Below, one piece after another: positions 1 through 8,834 of a stretch of 27,098 bases of DNA. A program made the position numbers and the translations under genes. Each line of letters begins with the position of its first letter. Positions within the stretch are counted from its first letter, which is position 1. The notes under the pieces are model-generated. The model saw only the letters and a program-made list of their open reading frames with translations, was not told where the DNA came from and did not search any database. Source of the stretch: Bacteroidia bacterium (GTDB taxonomy: Bacteria; Bacteroidota; Bacteroidia; NS11-12g; UBA9320). The stretch lies in NCBI GenBank assembly GCA_029253325.1, contig JAQWZS010000085.1:1-27098 (forward strand), given 5' to 3'.

Positions 1-1967
1 CCGTCGTTAGGGAAGAATGTCCACTCCCAGTTATTTGCCTTATCGCTTGTAGCTGTGAAAGTCACATCTCCGCCCAATGATGGTCGTTGTGTGTTTGCTA
101 CAAAGTCTAAGTTCGTTGGTGTGTTTGGTGAAACTACCGTGAAAGTTTCTCTTTGTGAGCTTGTTCTCCCGTCACATGCAATTACTTTAAGATCTAACGT
201 ATAAACTCCATTGGTTAAGAATGTTGTGGAGAAATCTCGCGTAGTTGCAGTGGTGTTCACAGGACCAGTTAATGTCCACTCAAATTTTGTGCTTCCTTCT
301 GCATTTGCTGAAGTATTTACAAAATCTGCCGTTACTGCATTATACAGCGTAGTTGATGGATAGGTGTATGATGCTATTGGTGCTGCTGTTGTTCCTGCTA
401 CGCTTGTCCAGTTGGCAGCAAATCCAGCTGCTGTAGTACCTGTTGAAGAAGCCCAAAGCATGTACATTGCTCCTGTGCTTGCAGTAATAGAACCACTAGG
501 CTCATTACCCGCAGTAAATCCATTTCCTGTATGTAAAGGTGTACCCAAGGCGTTCACTCCATCATAAATCTTCAAGGTTGCGTTAGCTCTTAAGTTGAAT
601 GAGGTAAAGTCAAGTGTTACACTCTTTGCTCCACATGGGGCAATTAGTGCTTCAGTTGTTTTGCTATTACCATAATTTCCTGTAAGACCTCCGTCATCAT
701 AAATAGTTCCTGCAGATACATTGATTACGTTAGCTGGCAATGCTGTTCCTGCTCCCATGTCGTAGCTTGAACGTTGAACAGTAATGTAATCTACTTTTTT
801 TCCTTCGCTTCCTGCTCCAACGATGTTAGAGGCTGTAAGATAGACATCATATTTACCAATAGGAACTGCTCCGAAGAAGTTACCAGTAAACACATCAGGA
901 TTTTTGTTAACATAAGGATCATTTCCGCGAAGTGCAAGTATATCGTCTCCATCAATGGTATCTGAAGTGGCTGTATTAACAAGCATCCAATTCCAATAGG
1001 TTGGACCATTAGTACTTAAATCGGTTAAATGTATGGTCTCAAAAATCTCGTACACACTCTTGTCTGCAATAAAATCAGATGCTGGAGGTGCTGTTGGAGT
1101 TATTATTTTAATTGATTTTGTCGTAGAATCAATGCCATTACAATTTTCGCTCACTAATTTAGCGTTAAATTTACCTCCAACTTTAAATACATGAGTTGTA
1201 TTTGTCGAATTGTATTTAAAAGTATCTATTGTCCAATTGTGAGAAACATATCCTGATTGATTCGTATTTGTAAAGTTTACAGGCGTTCCAACATAGGCAG
1301 AATCAGGCATTATAAAATTACTTGACGTCGTTGTTGGAGACACATAATCAAATGTATAATCTTCTGTTTCTCCATAATATAATTGTTTGCTATGGTCAGC
1401 AGAACTATATATTCTACCATACATATAGTCTGACCTTAATCTAAGTCTAGTTGTATTCGTTTTAGATCCACAAGGAACAGTAAATGTAAAACTTCTAGTT
1501 GAATTATGGTTAACCATCCAACCTAATGGTGAAATAAATTCACCATCATCGGAAAAATCTTTATCTGAATTAAAGTCAATCCAAGCACCTACTTCAGTAG
1601 TGTATCTCGTATTATTATTAGGATTGTACGCACCAACAGTTAGCGTGTATTTACTGCCTGCACTGAGATCAAATGCTGTAGTTGGCTCAATTACGGTGAA
1701 ATGACCACCAATTACATTTTTATTACAATTATCATTTGCCTTTGAGTAAACAACATTGCCCGCCTCATCAGTAATCACAACAGTTGTTATTGCAGAATAC
1801 CGGGTGTAATTTCTTCCATAACGACTATAGGTACAACCATAATAATGAGTTGGATTTGAATAAGTTTGAGCTTCAGCTCCAAAGGTTACCAGTAATAAAG
1901 TTAAGATTGTTAAACCTTTACTGATTAGGCTTTTAATAGCCTTGAATTGAGTATTTGTTTTTACCAT
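1..1967 (-). CDS. Secreted multidomain GEVN/PKD/CUB protein (3' end outside window)
   Basis: The reading frame is open from an ATG at 1967 to the window edge (655 codons, no stop), so only the N-terminal part is present. Residues 1-33 form a signal peptide: a basic start, a hydrophobic stretch ILTLLLVTFG, then AEA before Gln34. Residues about 45-205 match the GEVN domain, with WIDFNSD at 129-135 and GETEDY at 199-204. Two PKD-like beta domains follow (about 207-285 and 288-395), then a CUB-like domain (about 396-522, with IYDDGGLTGNYGN and LKIYDG), then another PKD-like unit (about 526-610). Such proteins in Bacteroidota are usually exported by the type IX system through a C-terminal tag, which would lie beyond the window. 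Adhesion or polymer binding is inferred from the domains only; no catalytic domain is seen. Confidence 0.85.
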   Translation of the reverse strand, partial: MVKTNTQFKAIKSLISKGLTILTLLLVTFGAEAQTYSNPTHYYGCTYSRYGRNYTRYSAITTVVITDEAGNVVYSKANDNCNKNVIGGHFTVIEPTTAFDLSAGSKYTLTVGAYNPNNNTRYTTEVGAWIDFNSDKDFSDDGEFISPLGWMVNHNSTRSFTFTVPCGSKTNTTRLRLRSDYMYGRIYSSADHSKQLYYGETEDYTFDYVSPTTTSSNFIMPDSAYVGTPVNFTNTNQSGYVSHNWTIDTFKYNSTNTTHVFKVGGKFNAKLVSENCNGIDSTTKSIKIITPTAPPASDFIADKSVYEIFETIHLTDLSTNGPTYWNWMLVNTATSDTIDGDDILALRGNDPYVNKNPDVFTGNFFGAVPIGKYDVYLTASNIVGAGSEGKKVDYITVQRSSYDMGAGTALPANVINVSAGTIYDDGGLTGNYGNSKTTEALIAPCGAKSVTLDFTSFNLRANATLKIYDGVNALGTPLHTGNGFTAGNEPSGSITASTGAMYMLWASSTGTTAAGFAANWTSVAGTTAAPIASYTYPSTTLYNAVTADFVNTSANAEGSTKFEWTLTGPVNTTATTRDFSTTFLTNGVYTLDLKVIACDGRTSSQRETFTVVSPNTPTNLDFVANTQRPSLGGDVTFTATSDKANNWEWTFFPND

Positions 1968-2007
1968 AATAATTAGTTTGTTACGTTCAATAAAATAATT
2001 TGAATTT

Positions 2008-2015
2008 CAAATATA
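2008..2015 (-). promoter_or_regulatory. Bacteroidota -7 promoter box TATATTTG
   Basis: Exact match to TAnnTTTG on the minus strand, with its G 41 bases upstream of the ATG at 1967 of the secreted GEVN protein. No TTG lies 17-23 bases further upstream (the nearest is 31 bases away), so the -33 half is poor. Confidence 0.55.
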
Positions 2016-2123
2016 TAAAATTAGACACGCTTTTTTGGAATAGTTGCAAAAAAAATTGAATTAATTTTCAAGCGTAATACCTACAAAGTTTCGGGTTAGC
2101 CACCTGATGGTTTATTTTAAATA

Positions 2124-2141
2124 ATACCAATTGATTTGTAT
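2124..2141. repeat. Small inverted repeat ATACCAAT-tg-ATTTGTAT
   Basis: Eight-base arms with one mismatch and a two-base loop, in the gap between two divergent genes (1968-2212). Nothing else is recognisable in that gap apart from the -7 box at 2008-2015. Function unknown; a dispersed intergenic repeat is possible but cannot be tested within one window. Confidence 0.3.
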
Positions 2142-2212
2142 CAGATTATAAATTCATTTAATTCAAAAAAGAATTTTACATTGAAAAAAACGCTTTAAAT
2201 TCGGTGCAACTT

Positions 2213-5200
2213 ATGGATTATATAAAAGTATATGAGGGTTTAAATGATAATCAGATGATTGCTGTTGACTCAATTGATGGATCAGTAATGGTAGTTGCTG
2301 GGCCAGGTACAGGCAAAACTCAAGTTTTAGGTGCTCGTATAGCTAGTATTTTAAAAAACACGGATACTCATGCTGAAAACATCTTGTGCCTAACATTCAC
2401 AGAAGCCGCCACTTCAGAGTTGAGAAATCGCTTAAATTCTATGATTGGCTCTGAATCTTACAAGGTGGGTATTTATACTTATCATGGGTTTTGCAATATG
2501 ATTATTCAAGAAAACAAGGATGTTTTCGGAATACAACATTTGGATCCAATTTCTGACTTAGAGACTATTGAGGTTTTGAGAGAAATTATTGACCAGTTAC
2601 CACCGAATAGTCTTTTAAAAAGATATGTAGGCGATGTATACTACGATCTACAAAACCTAAAAAGTCTTTTTAGTCTCCTCAAGAAGGATAATTTACCACC
2701 TGAGGAAATTGAAACAAAAATCCAAGAAGCTAAGAAAGAAGCTTTGTTGGATGATTCTTATTATTACAAAAAAAAATACGGCAATAATCAACCGGGCGAT
2801 TTGAATCATAAGAAATTTGATTCTTTTTCTAAAGGACTCGATAAATTATGTGAGGCATCAAAGCTTTTAACTGTTTACGAGTTAAAACTGAAAGAAAGAA
2901 ATCGTTATGATTTTAATGATATGTTATCATGGGTATTGAAAGCTTTTGATTCTAATGACGAATTGTTGTTAAAATATCAGGAGTCTTTTCATTATTTTTT
3001 AGTTGATGAGTATCAAGATACCAATGGGGTTCAGAATGAACTGTTGTACAAACTCATTAGTTATTGGGACAATCCCAATGTTTTTGTTGTTGGAGATGAT
3101 GACCAATCAATTTATAAGTTTCAAGGAGCGAATGTTGAGAATATTTATGAGTTTTATTCCAAATATAAATCTGACATAAAGCTCGTAGTTTTAGACCAGA
3201 ACTATCGATCAAGTCAACATATACTTGATGCGAGTAATTATTTGATAAAAAACAATAAAGAAAGATTAGTTGGTAAAGTTCCAGGTTTGAACAAGGAAAT
3301 TATTGCAGCTAATCAAGATGTAGCTGAAATTAATCCAGCGATTTATGTTACAGAATACCCTAATACATTTCAGGAAATAGTTAATATCACATCAAAACTC
3401 AAAGAGCTCAAAACTCAAGGAGTTTCTTTATCTGATGTCAGTATTATGTATCGCAAACACAAACAAAGCGATGAATTAATTAAATTTTTAGAAAGCGAGG
3501 GCATTAGTTATAATGTTGCAAAAACTCAGGATGTTCTTCAAATCCCAATAGTTAACCAACTAAATTCTTTTTTAGAATATGTTAATCTCGAAACAAAAAA
3601 ATTAGATAGCGGTCAACATCTACTTTTTGAGTTATTGCATGCACATAATTTCAAAAATGTCAGCTCAATAGATATAGGATTAATTAGTAATGCGATAAGC
3701 CAAGAGAAAAAAATTGGTTGGAGAGAATTTTTGCACACTAGGCTTTCGGGATTTGATATGCCGAGAGAAAGTCAAGCTGAACTTAGAGCATTTCTATCAG
3801 ATATTGATTATTGGCTGAAAGAGATTCATAACGTGACCCTTCAGGATTTTATTGAAAAATTCATGTCTAAAATGGGTTTTGTCTCTCGAGCTCTCAACAG
3901 TCAGGACGCAACATTTAAAATTCAATGCCTAAAAACATATTACAATTTTTTGAAAGAGGAAACGGGAAGAAATCCTTACCTTAAACTAGAAGGGTTTTTA
4001 GATAAAATTGAATTACTAAAAAAGAACAAACTTGGTTTAAAGTTAAATAAAGTAGTTCATGGGGTAAATGGCGTTAATTTAATGACTGTGCATGGATCTA
4101 AAGGGTTACAATTTGACTATGTTTTTGTTATAGGTTGTACAGAAAACAATTGGGAAAAGGATAAAAACTCATTACCATTCAGATTAAATATTTTATTACC
4201 TGGTGAGCCCAAAGAAGCCTTAAAAGAGGAGTCAAGAAGATTGTTTTACGTTGCTCTCACAAGAGCAAGAAAACATTTAGAAATTAGTTTTTCATTGAAG
4301 AACGATAGTGAAAAGTCATTAATGAGAAGTCTTTTTGTTGAGGAGGTGTTAGAAAGTAATGTATGTGAGCTCATAAAATCTCATGCACCAGAAGAGGATT
4401 TATTGCACTTTTTTGATTATATGTTGAAACCCAATGAATCAAAAATTTTAAAGCTTTTCGAGCAGGATTTTGTTAAAAAAGAAGTAGAAAATTTTAGACT
4501 TAGTGCAACTAACCTCAATAGTTATTTAAAATGTCCAGTATCTTTTTTTTATCAAAATATTATTCGTGTTCCATCATCTAAAAATGATAGTATGACATTT
4601 GGTTCAGCTATTCATTCTGCCATTGATAAATTATACCAAGAGAGAGCGGACATAAAATTTGAATCCGATGCTATTGAAATATTGACAAAGGAATATACCG
4701 ATGAGATGAACAACAACAAGGAGTCATTTACAAATTCAAATTTCGAAAGAAGGCTTTATTACGGCAAAGAGATATTAACGAAGTATTATCAAAATTATTC
4801 GTCTCATATTTTAAATGAAAAAAATGTTGAAACAGAGGTATTTTTGAATAATTGTGAAATAGACGGTATTCCTATTCGAGGACAAATAGATAAATTGACA
4901 ATAAGTGAAGGTAAAGTACATGTAGTAGATTTCAAAACAGGGCAATACAAATATGGTAAATCGAAAGTTAGTCCGCCTACTGAATTAACAGATAATCCCA
5001 AAGAATCAAATTTTGAGAAGAGATATGGTGGTGATTATTGGAGGCAGATTTTATTTTATAAAGCTCTATTGGAGAGCAACAAGTCTCGTTCATTAGAAGT
5101 AACATCTGGAGAAATTGATTTCATAGAGCCGGTGGATGGTGAGTATAAAAAGCACAAAGTATATTTTACAAACGAAGAATACCTTTTTGTAAGAAGACAA

Positions 5201-5296
5201 ATTAAAGAAACCTATCAACGTATTCAAAATTTGGAGTTTAACCAAGGGTGTGAAGATGATCAATGCATTTGGTGTTCCTTCGATAAGCATAATTAA
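2213..5296 (+). CDS. UvrD/Rep-type helicase fused to PD-(D/E)XK Fe-S nuclease
   Basis: A 1027-residue superfamily 1A helicase with a C-terminal nuclease. Helicase motifs in order: a Q-motif-like LNDNQ near residue 10, Walker A GPGTGKT (30-36), Walker B VDEYQDTN, GDDDQSIYKFQGA, LDQNYRSS, LMTVHGSKGLQFD and RLFYVALTRAR. The nuclease part has FGSAIH (His801), GQID (Asp893) and VVDFKTGQ (Asp906, Lys908), the RecB/AddB-type active-site set. Cys774 with Cys1013, Cys1018 and Cys1021 (CxxxxCxxC) has the layout of the 4Fe-4S staple of AddB-like nucleases. The inferred role is DNA end processing or recombinational repair. The start was placed at ATG 2213; an in-frame GTG at 2204 would add three residues. 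No Shine-Dalgarno sequence or convincing promoter is visible upstream. Confidence 0.88.
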   Translation: MDYIKVYEGLNDNQMIAVDSIDGSVMVVAGPGTGKTQVLGARIASILKNTDTHAENILCLTFTEAATSELRNRLNSMIGSESYKVGIYTYHGFCNMIIQENKDVFGIQHLDPISDLETIEVLREIIDQLPPNSLLKRYVGDVYYDLQNLKSLFSLLKKDNLPPEEIETKIQEAKKEALLDDSYYYKKKYGNNQPGDLNHKKFDSFSKGLDKLCEASKLLTVYELKLKERNRYDFNDMLSWVLKAFDSNDELLLKYQESFHYFLVDEYQDTNGVQNELLYKLISYWDNPNVFVVGDDDQSIYKFQGANVENIYEFYSKYKSDIKLVVLDQNYRSSQHILDASNYLIKNNKERLVGKVPGLNKEIIAANQDVAEINPAIYVTEYPNTFQEIVNITSKLKELKTQGVSLSDVSIMYRKHKQSDELIKFLESEGISYNVAKTQDVLQIPIVNQLNSFLEYVNLETKKLDSGQHLLFELLHAHNFKNVSSIDIGLISNAISQEKKIGWREFLHTRLSGFDMPRESQAELRAFLSDIDYWLKEIHNVTLQDFIEKFMSKMGFVSRALNSQDATFKIQCLKTYYNFLKEETGRNPYLKLEGFLDKIELLKKNKLGLKLNKVVHGVNGVNLMTVHGSKGLQFDYVFVIGCTENNWEKDKNSLPFRLNILLPGEPKEALKEESRRLFYVALTRARKHLEISFSLKNDSEKSLMRSLFVEEVLESNVCELIKSHAPEEDLLHFFDYMLKPNESKILKLFEQDFVKKEVENFRLSATNLNSYLKCPVSFFYQNIIRVPSSKNDSMTFGSAIHSAIDKLYQERADIKFESDAIEILTKEYTDEMNNNKESFTNSNFERRLYYGKEILTKYYQNYSSHILNEKNVETEVFLNNCEIDGIPIRGQIDKLTISEGKVHVVDFKTGQYKYGKSKVSPPTELTDNPKESNFEKRYGGDYWRQILFYKALLESNKSRSLEVTSGEIDFIEPVDGEYKKHKVYFTNEEYLFVRRQIKETYQRIQNLEFNQGCEDDQCIWCSFDKHN

Positions 5297-5338
5297 TTTT
5301 TACTAATTTGATTTTAGGTAGTCTTAGAAAACAAATGA

Positions 5339-5346
5339 TAACTTTG
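5339..5346 (+). promoter_or_regulatory. -7 promoter box TAACTTTG for the Nfu gene
   Basis: Exact TAnnTTTG match, followed by CA, 17 bases before the ATG at 5364. The nearest upstream TTG is 28 bases away, so the -33 element is weak. It implies the Nfu gene can be transcribed apart from the helicase-nuclease. Confidence 0.6.
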
Positions 5347-5363
5347 CATCGTTTAGATTAAAA

Positions 5364-5927
5364 ATGGAATTAGCAAACGTAATAACCGTATATTCAGAGA
5401 AAACACCAAATCCTGAATCAATGAAATTTGTGGCAAATCGCATGATTCTTCCTAATGACAGTATTGATTTCAGAGTTAAAGAAAACTTAGAAACCTGCCC
5501 TATGGCGGAGGAACTATTTCGATACGATTTTATTAAGGGCGTTTTTATAATGAATAATTTTGTTTCAATCACAAAAAAGGAAGATTATGATTGGTTTGAC
5601 ATTATACCGCAACTTAAAAAGTTTGTTCAGGAGTATTTAGAAACTGAAAAACCAATTGTTGTAGTTAAGGATAAGCTTTCAGATGAGGAAGAATCAGAGG
5701 TTGTAACTAAAATAAAACAACTTTTGGAAGATCACGTTAAACCTGCTGTTGAAATGGATGGTGGAGCAATTGATTTCAAGAGTTTTGAATCAGGTGTTGT
5801 GACTGTCACCATGAAAGGCTCATGCAGTGGGTGTCCTAGTAGTACATTAACACTCAAAGCTGGTATAGAAAACCTTCTTAAAAGAATGGTTCCAGAGGTT
5901 GAATCGGTTGAAGCAGAAGCTGCATAA
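5364..5927 (+). CDS. NifU-like Fe-S cluster carrier (Nfu)
   Basis: A 187-residue protein with two domains. Residues about 5-92 resemble the Nfu N-terminal scaffold domain (TPNPESMKFV at 14-23). Residues about 108-180 form the NifU C-terminal domain with MDGGAIDF (131-138) and the cluster-binding GSCSGCPSS, Cys154 and Cys157. The family carries and delivers 4Fe-4S clusters to client proteins in the cytoplasm. It lies 67 bases downstream of the helicase-nuclease, which itself appears to need a cluster, but has its own -7 box. It is convergent with accC across a 40-base gap that holds only a weak 5-bp hairpin (5961-5973). The tail EAEAA is unremarkable. Confidence 0.92.
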   Translation: MELANVITVYSEKTPNPESMKFVANRMILPNDSIDFRVKENLETCPMAEELFRYDFIKGVFIMNNFVSITKKEDYDWFDIIPQLKKFVQEYLETEKPIVVVKDKLSDEEESEVVTKIKQLLEDHVKPAVEMDGGAIDFKSFESGVVTVTMKGSCSGCPSSTLTLKAGIENLLKRMVPEVESVEAEAA

Positions 5928-5967
5928 CTTGATTCCCTCAGATTATGAAAATTATTTAAAAAGTAGT

Positions 5968-7308
5968 TTACTTGTTAATATCAAACGTATCCATAAACTT
6001 AGTGGTGAAATTCCCAGCCTTGAAATCTGGATCTCTCATAAGTTTTAGATGAAGTGGGATAGTTGTTTTAATTCCCTCAACCACAAATTCTGAAAGTGCA
6101 CGTTCCATTTTTACGATACATTCTTCCCTTGTTTGTGCAGACACAATTAGTTTAGCAACCATTGAATCATAGTGAGGGGGTATACTATATCCAGCATAGA
6201 TGTGTGTGTCTACGCGAATACCATGGCCACCAGGTTTGTGAAGCACTTCAATTCTGCCTGGGCTAGGTCGATAGTCATTAAAAGGATCTTCCGCATTTAT
6301 TCTACACTCGATAGAGTGCTTCTGAGGAAGATAATTTTGACCACTGATGGGATGTCCTGCAGCGATTTTAATTTGTTCTTTGATTAAGTCAAAGTTGATT
6401 ATTTCTTCAGTCACTGGATGTTCTACTTGAATTCGAACATTCATTTCCATGAAATAAAATTTCTTGTATTTGTCAACCAAAAATTCTACGGTTCCAACAC
6501 CTTCATAGTTTATGGCTTCACCTGCTTTTATGGCAGCCTCACCCATCTTAGTTCGAAGTTCTTCATCTGCAAATGGAGAGGGGGCTTCTTCAATTAATTT
6601 TTGGTGTCTTCGTTGAATAGAGCAATCTCGTTCAGATAAGTGGCAAACTTTTCCATATTGATCTCCAGCTATTTGAATTTCAATGTGGCGAGGTTCTTCT
6701 ACGAATTTTTCAAGATACATGCCATCATTTCCAAACGCAGCTTTAGATTCGGTACGTGCACTTGTCCAAGCATCATCAAATTCTTCCTCTTTCCAGATTA
6801 AACGCATGCCTCTACCACCACCGCCGGCTGTAGCTTTCAGCATTACAGGATATCCAATCTCTTTGGCTATTTTCTTTCCTTCTTTCACATCCTTCAGAAG
6901 GCCGTCAGAACCAGGCACACAAGGTACACCAGCTGCAATCATTGTTGCTTTGGCATTTGATTTGTCTCCCATTCCCTCAATCATCTCTGGACTAGCACCA
7001 ATAAATTTGATTCCATGATCTCTACACATTTCAGAAAAAGTTGCATTTTCAGAAAGGAAACCATAGCCAGGATGAATAGCATCTGCATTTGTTATTTCTG
7101 CAGCAGCTATAATGTTTGGCATATTTAGGTATGAAAGAGTACTAGACGGAGGACCGATACATACCGCCTCATCTGCAAACTTAACATGGAGGCTGTCTTC
7201 ATCTGCAGAAGAATATACTGCTACAGTAGAAATTCCCATTTCTTTACATGTACGTATAACACGTAAAGCGATTTCACCTCTATTGGCAATTAGGATCTTT
7301 TTAAACAT
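5968..7308 (-). CDS. accC: Acetyl-CoA carboxylase biotin carboxylase subunit
   Basis: A 446-residue ATP-grasp enzyme that carboxylates biotin on AccB, the first half-reaction of malonyl-CoA synthesis in the cytoplasm. Visible features are the N-terminal KKILIANRGEIALRVIR, Lys159, the glycine-rich loop GGGGRGM (162-168), and Glu288, Arg292 and Glu296 in MEMNVRIQVEHPVTE. These fall at the numbering of the E. coli active site, so the protein is full length and probably active. It is the last gene of the lipid cluster, 15 bases after accB, typical of the accBC pair. Confidence 0.97.
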   Translation of the reverse strand: MFKKILIANRGEIALRVIRTCKEMGISTVAVYSSADEDSLHVKFADEAVCIGPPSSTLSYLNMPNIIAAAEITNADAIHPGYGFLSENATFSEMCRDHGIKFIGASPEMIEGMGDKSNAKATMIAAGVPCVPGSDGLLKDVKEGKKIAKEIGYPVMLKATAGGGGRGMRLIWKEEEFDDAWTSARTESKAAFGNDGMYLEKFVEEPRHIEIQIAGDQYGKVCHLSERDCSIQRRHQKLIEEAPSPFADEELRTKMGEAAIKAGEAINYEGVGTVEFLVDKYKKFYFMEMNVRIQVEHPVTEEIINFDLIKEQIKIAAGHPISGQNYLPQKHSIECRINAEDPFNDYRPSPGRIEVLHKPGGHGIRVDTHIYAGYSIPPHYDSMVAKLIVSAQTREECIVKMERALSEFVVEGIKTTIPLHLKLMRDPDFKAGNFTTKFMDTFDINK

Positions 7309-7323
7309 AGAGTAAGAGTTAAT

Positions 7324-7791
7324 TTACTTAGGTTCAATGATAAACAATGGCTGTCCGTATTCAACAGGTTGTGAGTCATCTACTAATACTTTAACGATTT
7401 TACCGCTAACCTCAGATTCTATTTCGTTGAATAGTTTCATGGCTTCGATAATACAGATTACCTGACCTTTTTCAATCACATCACCTACTTCCACAAATAC
7501 AGGTTTGTCTGGAGAAGACTTTCTGTAAAATGTACCAATCATTGGTGATTTAATTTCTTCTGTTTTTGAATCCTCGGGAGCTGGGGCAACAGTATCTTTT
7601 ACTGCAGGGGTAGCCACTGCTTGTTGAACAACAGGCACTTCTTGAATTGCAACAGGTTTTGGAACAGTAGCTGTTACCGTTTGTGCATTTCGTTTGATTC
7701 TAATTTTAAAATCTTTTTGCTCTATAGCAACCTCATCAACTTTTGATGATGAAATAAATTTGATTAAAGTCTGAATTTCTTTTAAGTCCAT
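7324..7791 (-). CDS. accB: Acetyl-CoA carboxylase biotin carboxyl carrier protein
   Basis: 155 residues. The C-terminal biotinyl domain (about 80-155) carries the attachment motif EAMK with the biotinylated Lys119, and a thumb-like stretch precedes it. Residues about 38-78 are a Pro/Ala/Val-rich flexible linker (TATVPKPVAIQEVPVVQQ). The N-terminal region about 1-35 is a short helix-strand segment usual in AccB. It carries carboxybiotin between AccC and the carboxyltransferase AccAD, which is not in this window. It sits 43 bases after fabH and 15 before accC; no exact promoter box was found in the fabH-accB gap. Confidence 0.96.
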   Translation of the reverse strand: MDLKEIQTLIKFISSSKVDEVAIEQKDFKIRIKRNAQTVTATVPKPVAIQEVPVVQQAVATPAVKDTVAPAPEDSKTEEIKSPMIGTFYRKSSPDKPVFVEVGDVIEKGQVICIIEAMKLFNEIESEVSGKIVKVLVDDSQPVEYGQPLFIIEPK

Positions 7792-7834
7792 ATCTTTAAA
7801 TTCTTAAGCGAAAATAGTATAATAAATTGATGTG

Positions 7835-8818
7835 TTATGAATTATATGACCACTTTAAATATATAGCTCCCCAAGTAAAACCTCCACCAAAGGCAGCTAA
7901 AACGATGTTATCTCCTTTTTTGAACTTTGATTCAAAATCTGAAAATAGTAAAGGAATTGTTCCTGCAGTAGTATTACCATATTTGGAAATATTTATAAGC
8001 ACCTTTTTTTCATCTAACTCCATTCTTCGGGCTGTTGCGTCAATTATTCGGAGATTTGCTTGATGAGCACATAAATAGTCTACAGAGTCGCCTGTTAAGT
8101 TATTTCTATCCATAATCTCACGACTAACTTCAGCCATGTTAGTTACAGCAAACTTGAATACAGTCTTGCCCTCTTGATATAAATAGTGCATATCATTATC
8201 AATTGTCTCATGGGAGGATGGATGTTTAGATCCTCCAGCTTTTAGATTAAGATAATCAATGCCAACACCGTCTGACTTTAAAACACTGTCAATGATGCCA
8301 TTTTCGTCTTGGCTAGGTTCTAGCAAAACTGCAGCACCGCCATCGCCAAAAATCACACAAGTATTCCTGTCTTTATAGTTGACAATGGAGGACATTTTAT
8401 CTGCTCCACAAACGATGACTTTTTGATGTTTCCCGCTCTCAATAAACTTAGAGCCTGTGTCAAGTGCATATAAGAACCCTGAACAAGCTGCACTCATATC
8501 AAAACCCCAGGCTTTTGTAGCACCTATCTTGTGTGTAACAATGTTTGCAGTAGAAGGAAATGCATGGTCAGGTGTTACTGTGGCAACGATTACTAAATCA
8601 ATTTCTTCGGCAGATATTCCTCTTTTATCTAATAATTTTTCAATGGCTTTGATACAAAGATCACTGGTTGCTTTATCTTCTTCAAGAATTCTTCTTTCCA
8701 CGATTCCAGTTCTAGTTCGTATCCACTCGTCGGAAGTGTCTACCATTTTTTCGAGGTCTTGATTAGTCAGAATTTTTTCGGGGACGTAGCCACCTACTGC
8801 TGTTATAGCTGCTCTCAT
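7835..8818 (-). CDS. fabH: Beta-ketoacyl-ACP synthase III
   Basis: A 327-residue thiolase-fold enzyme that condenses an acyl-CoA primer with malonyl-ACP to start type II fatty acid synthesis. The catalytic triad is complete: Cys112 in AACSGF, His252 in AHQANLRI and Asn282 in YGNTTAG; GGGFTWGA is near the C-terminus (311-318). The start is ATG 8818 (MRAAITAVGGYVPEKI), 16 bases after plsX. A longer frame from a TTG at 8869 would overlap plsX and add 17 residues without family resemblance, so it was rejected. The primer preference (acetyl or branched acyl) cannot be judged from sequence alone, though branched primers are common in this phylum. Confidence 0.96.
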   Translation of the reverse strand: MRAAITAVGGYVPEKILTNQDLEKMVDTSDEWIRTRTGIVERRILEEDKATSDLCIKAIEKLLDKRGISAEEIDLVIVATVTPDHAFPSTANIVTHKIGATKAWGFDMSAACSGFLYALDTGSKFIESGKHQKVIVCGADKMSSIVNYKDRNTCVIFGDGGAAVLLEPSQDENGIIDSVLKSDGVGIDYLNLKAGGSKHPSSHETIDNDMHYLYQEGKTVFKFAVTNMAEVSREIMDRNNLTGDSVDYLCAHQANLRIIDATARRMELDEKKVLINISKYGNTTAGTIPLLFSDFESKFKKGDNIVLAAFGGGFTWGAIYLKWSYNS

Positions 8819-8834
8819 TGGTTTGTTTTTGGCT

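Noticed and set aside
364..1009. Small frames on both strands in the first kilobase
   Set aside because: They lie within the continuous minus-strand secreted protein frame, which has clear domains.
5961..5973. AAGTA-gtt-TACTT hairpin with a following T run as an accC terminator
   Set aside because: Only five AT-rich pairs and it includes the stop codon; too weak to call.
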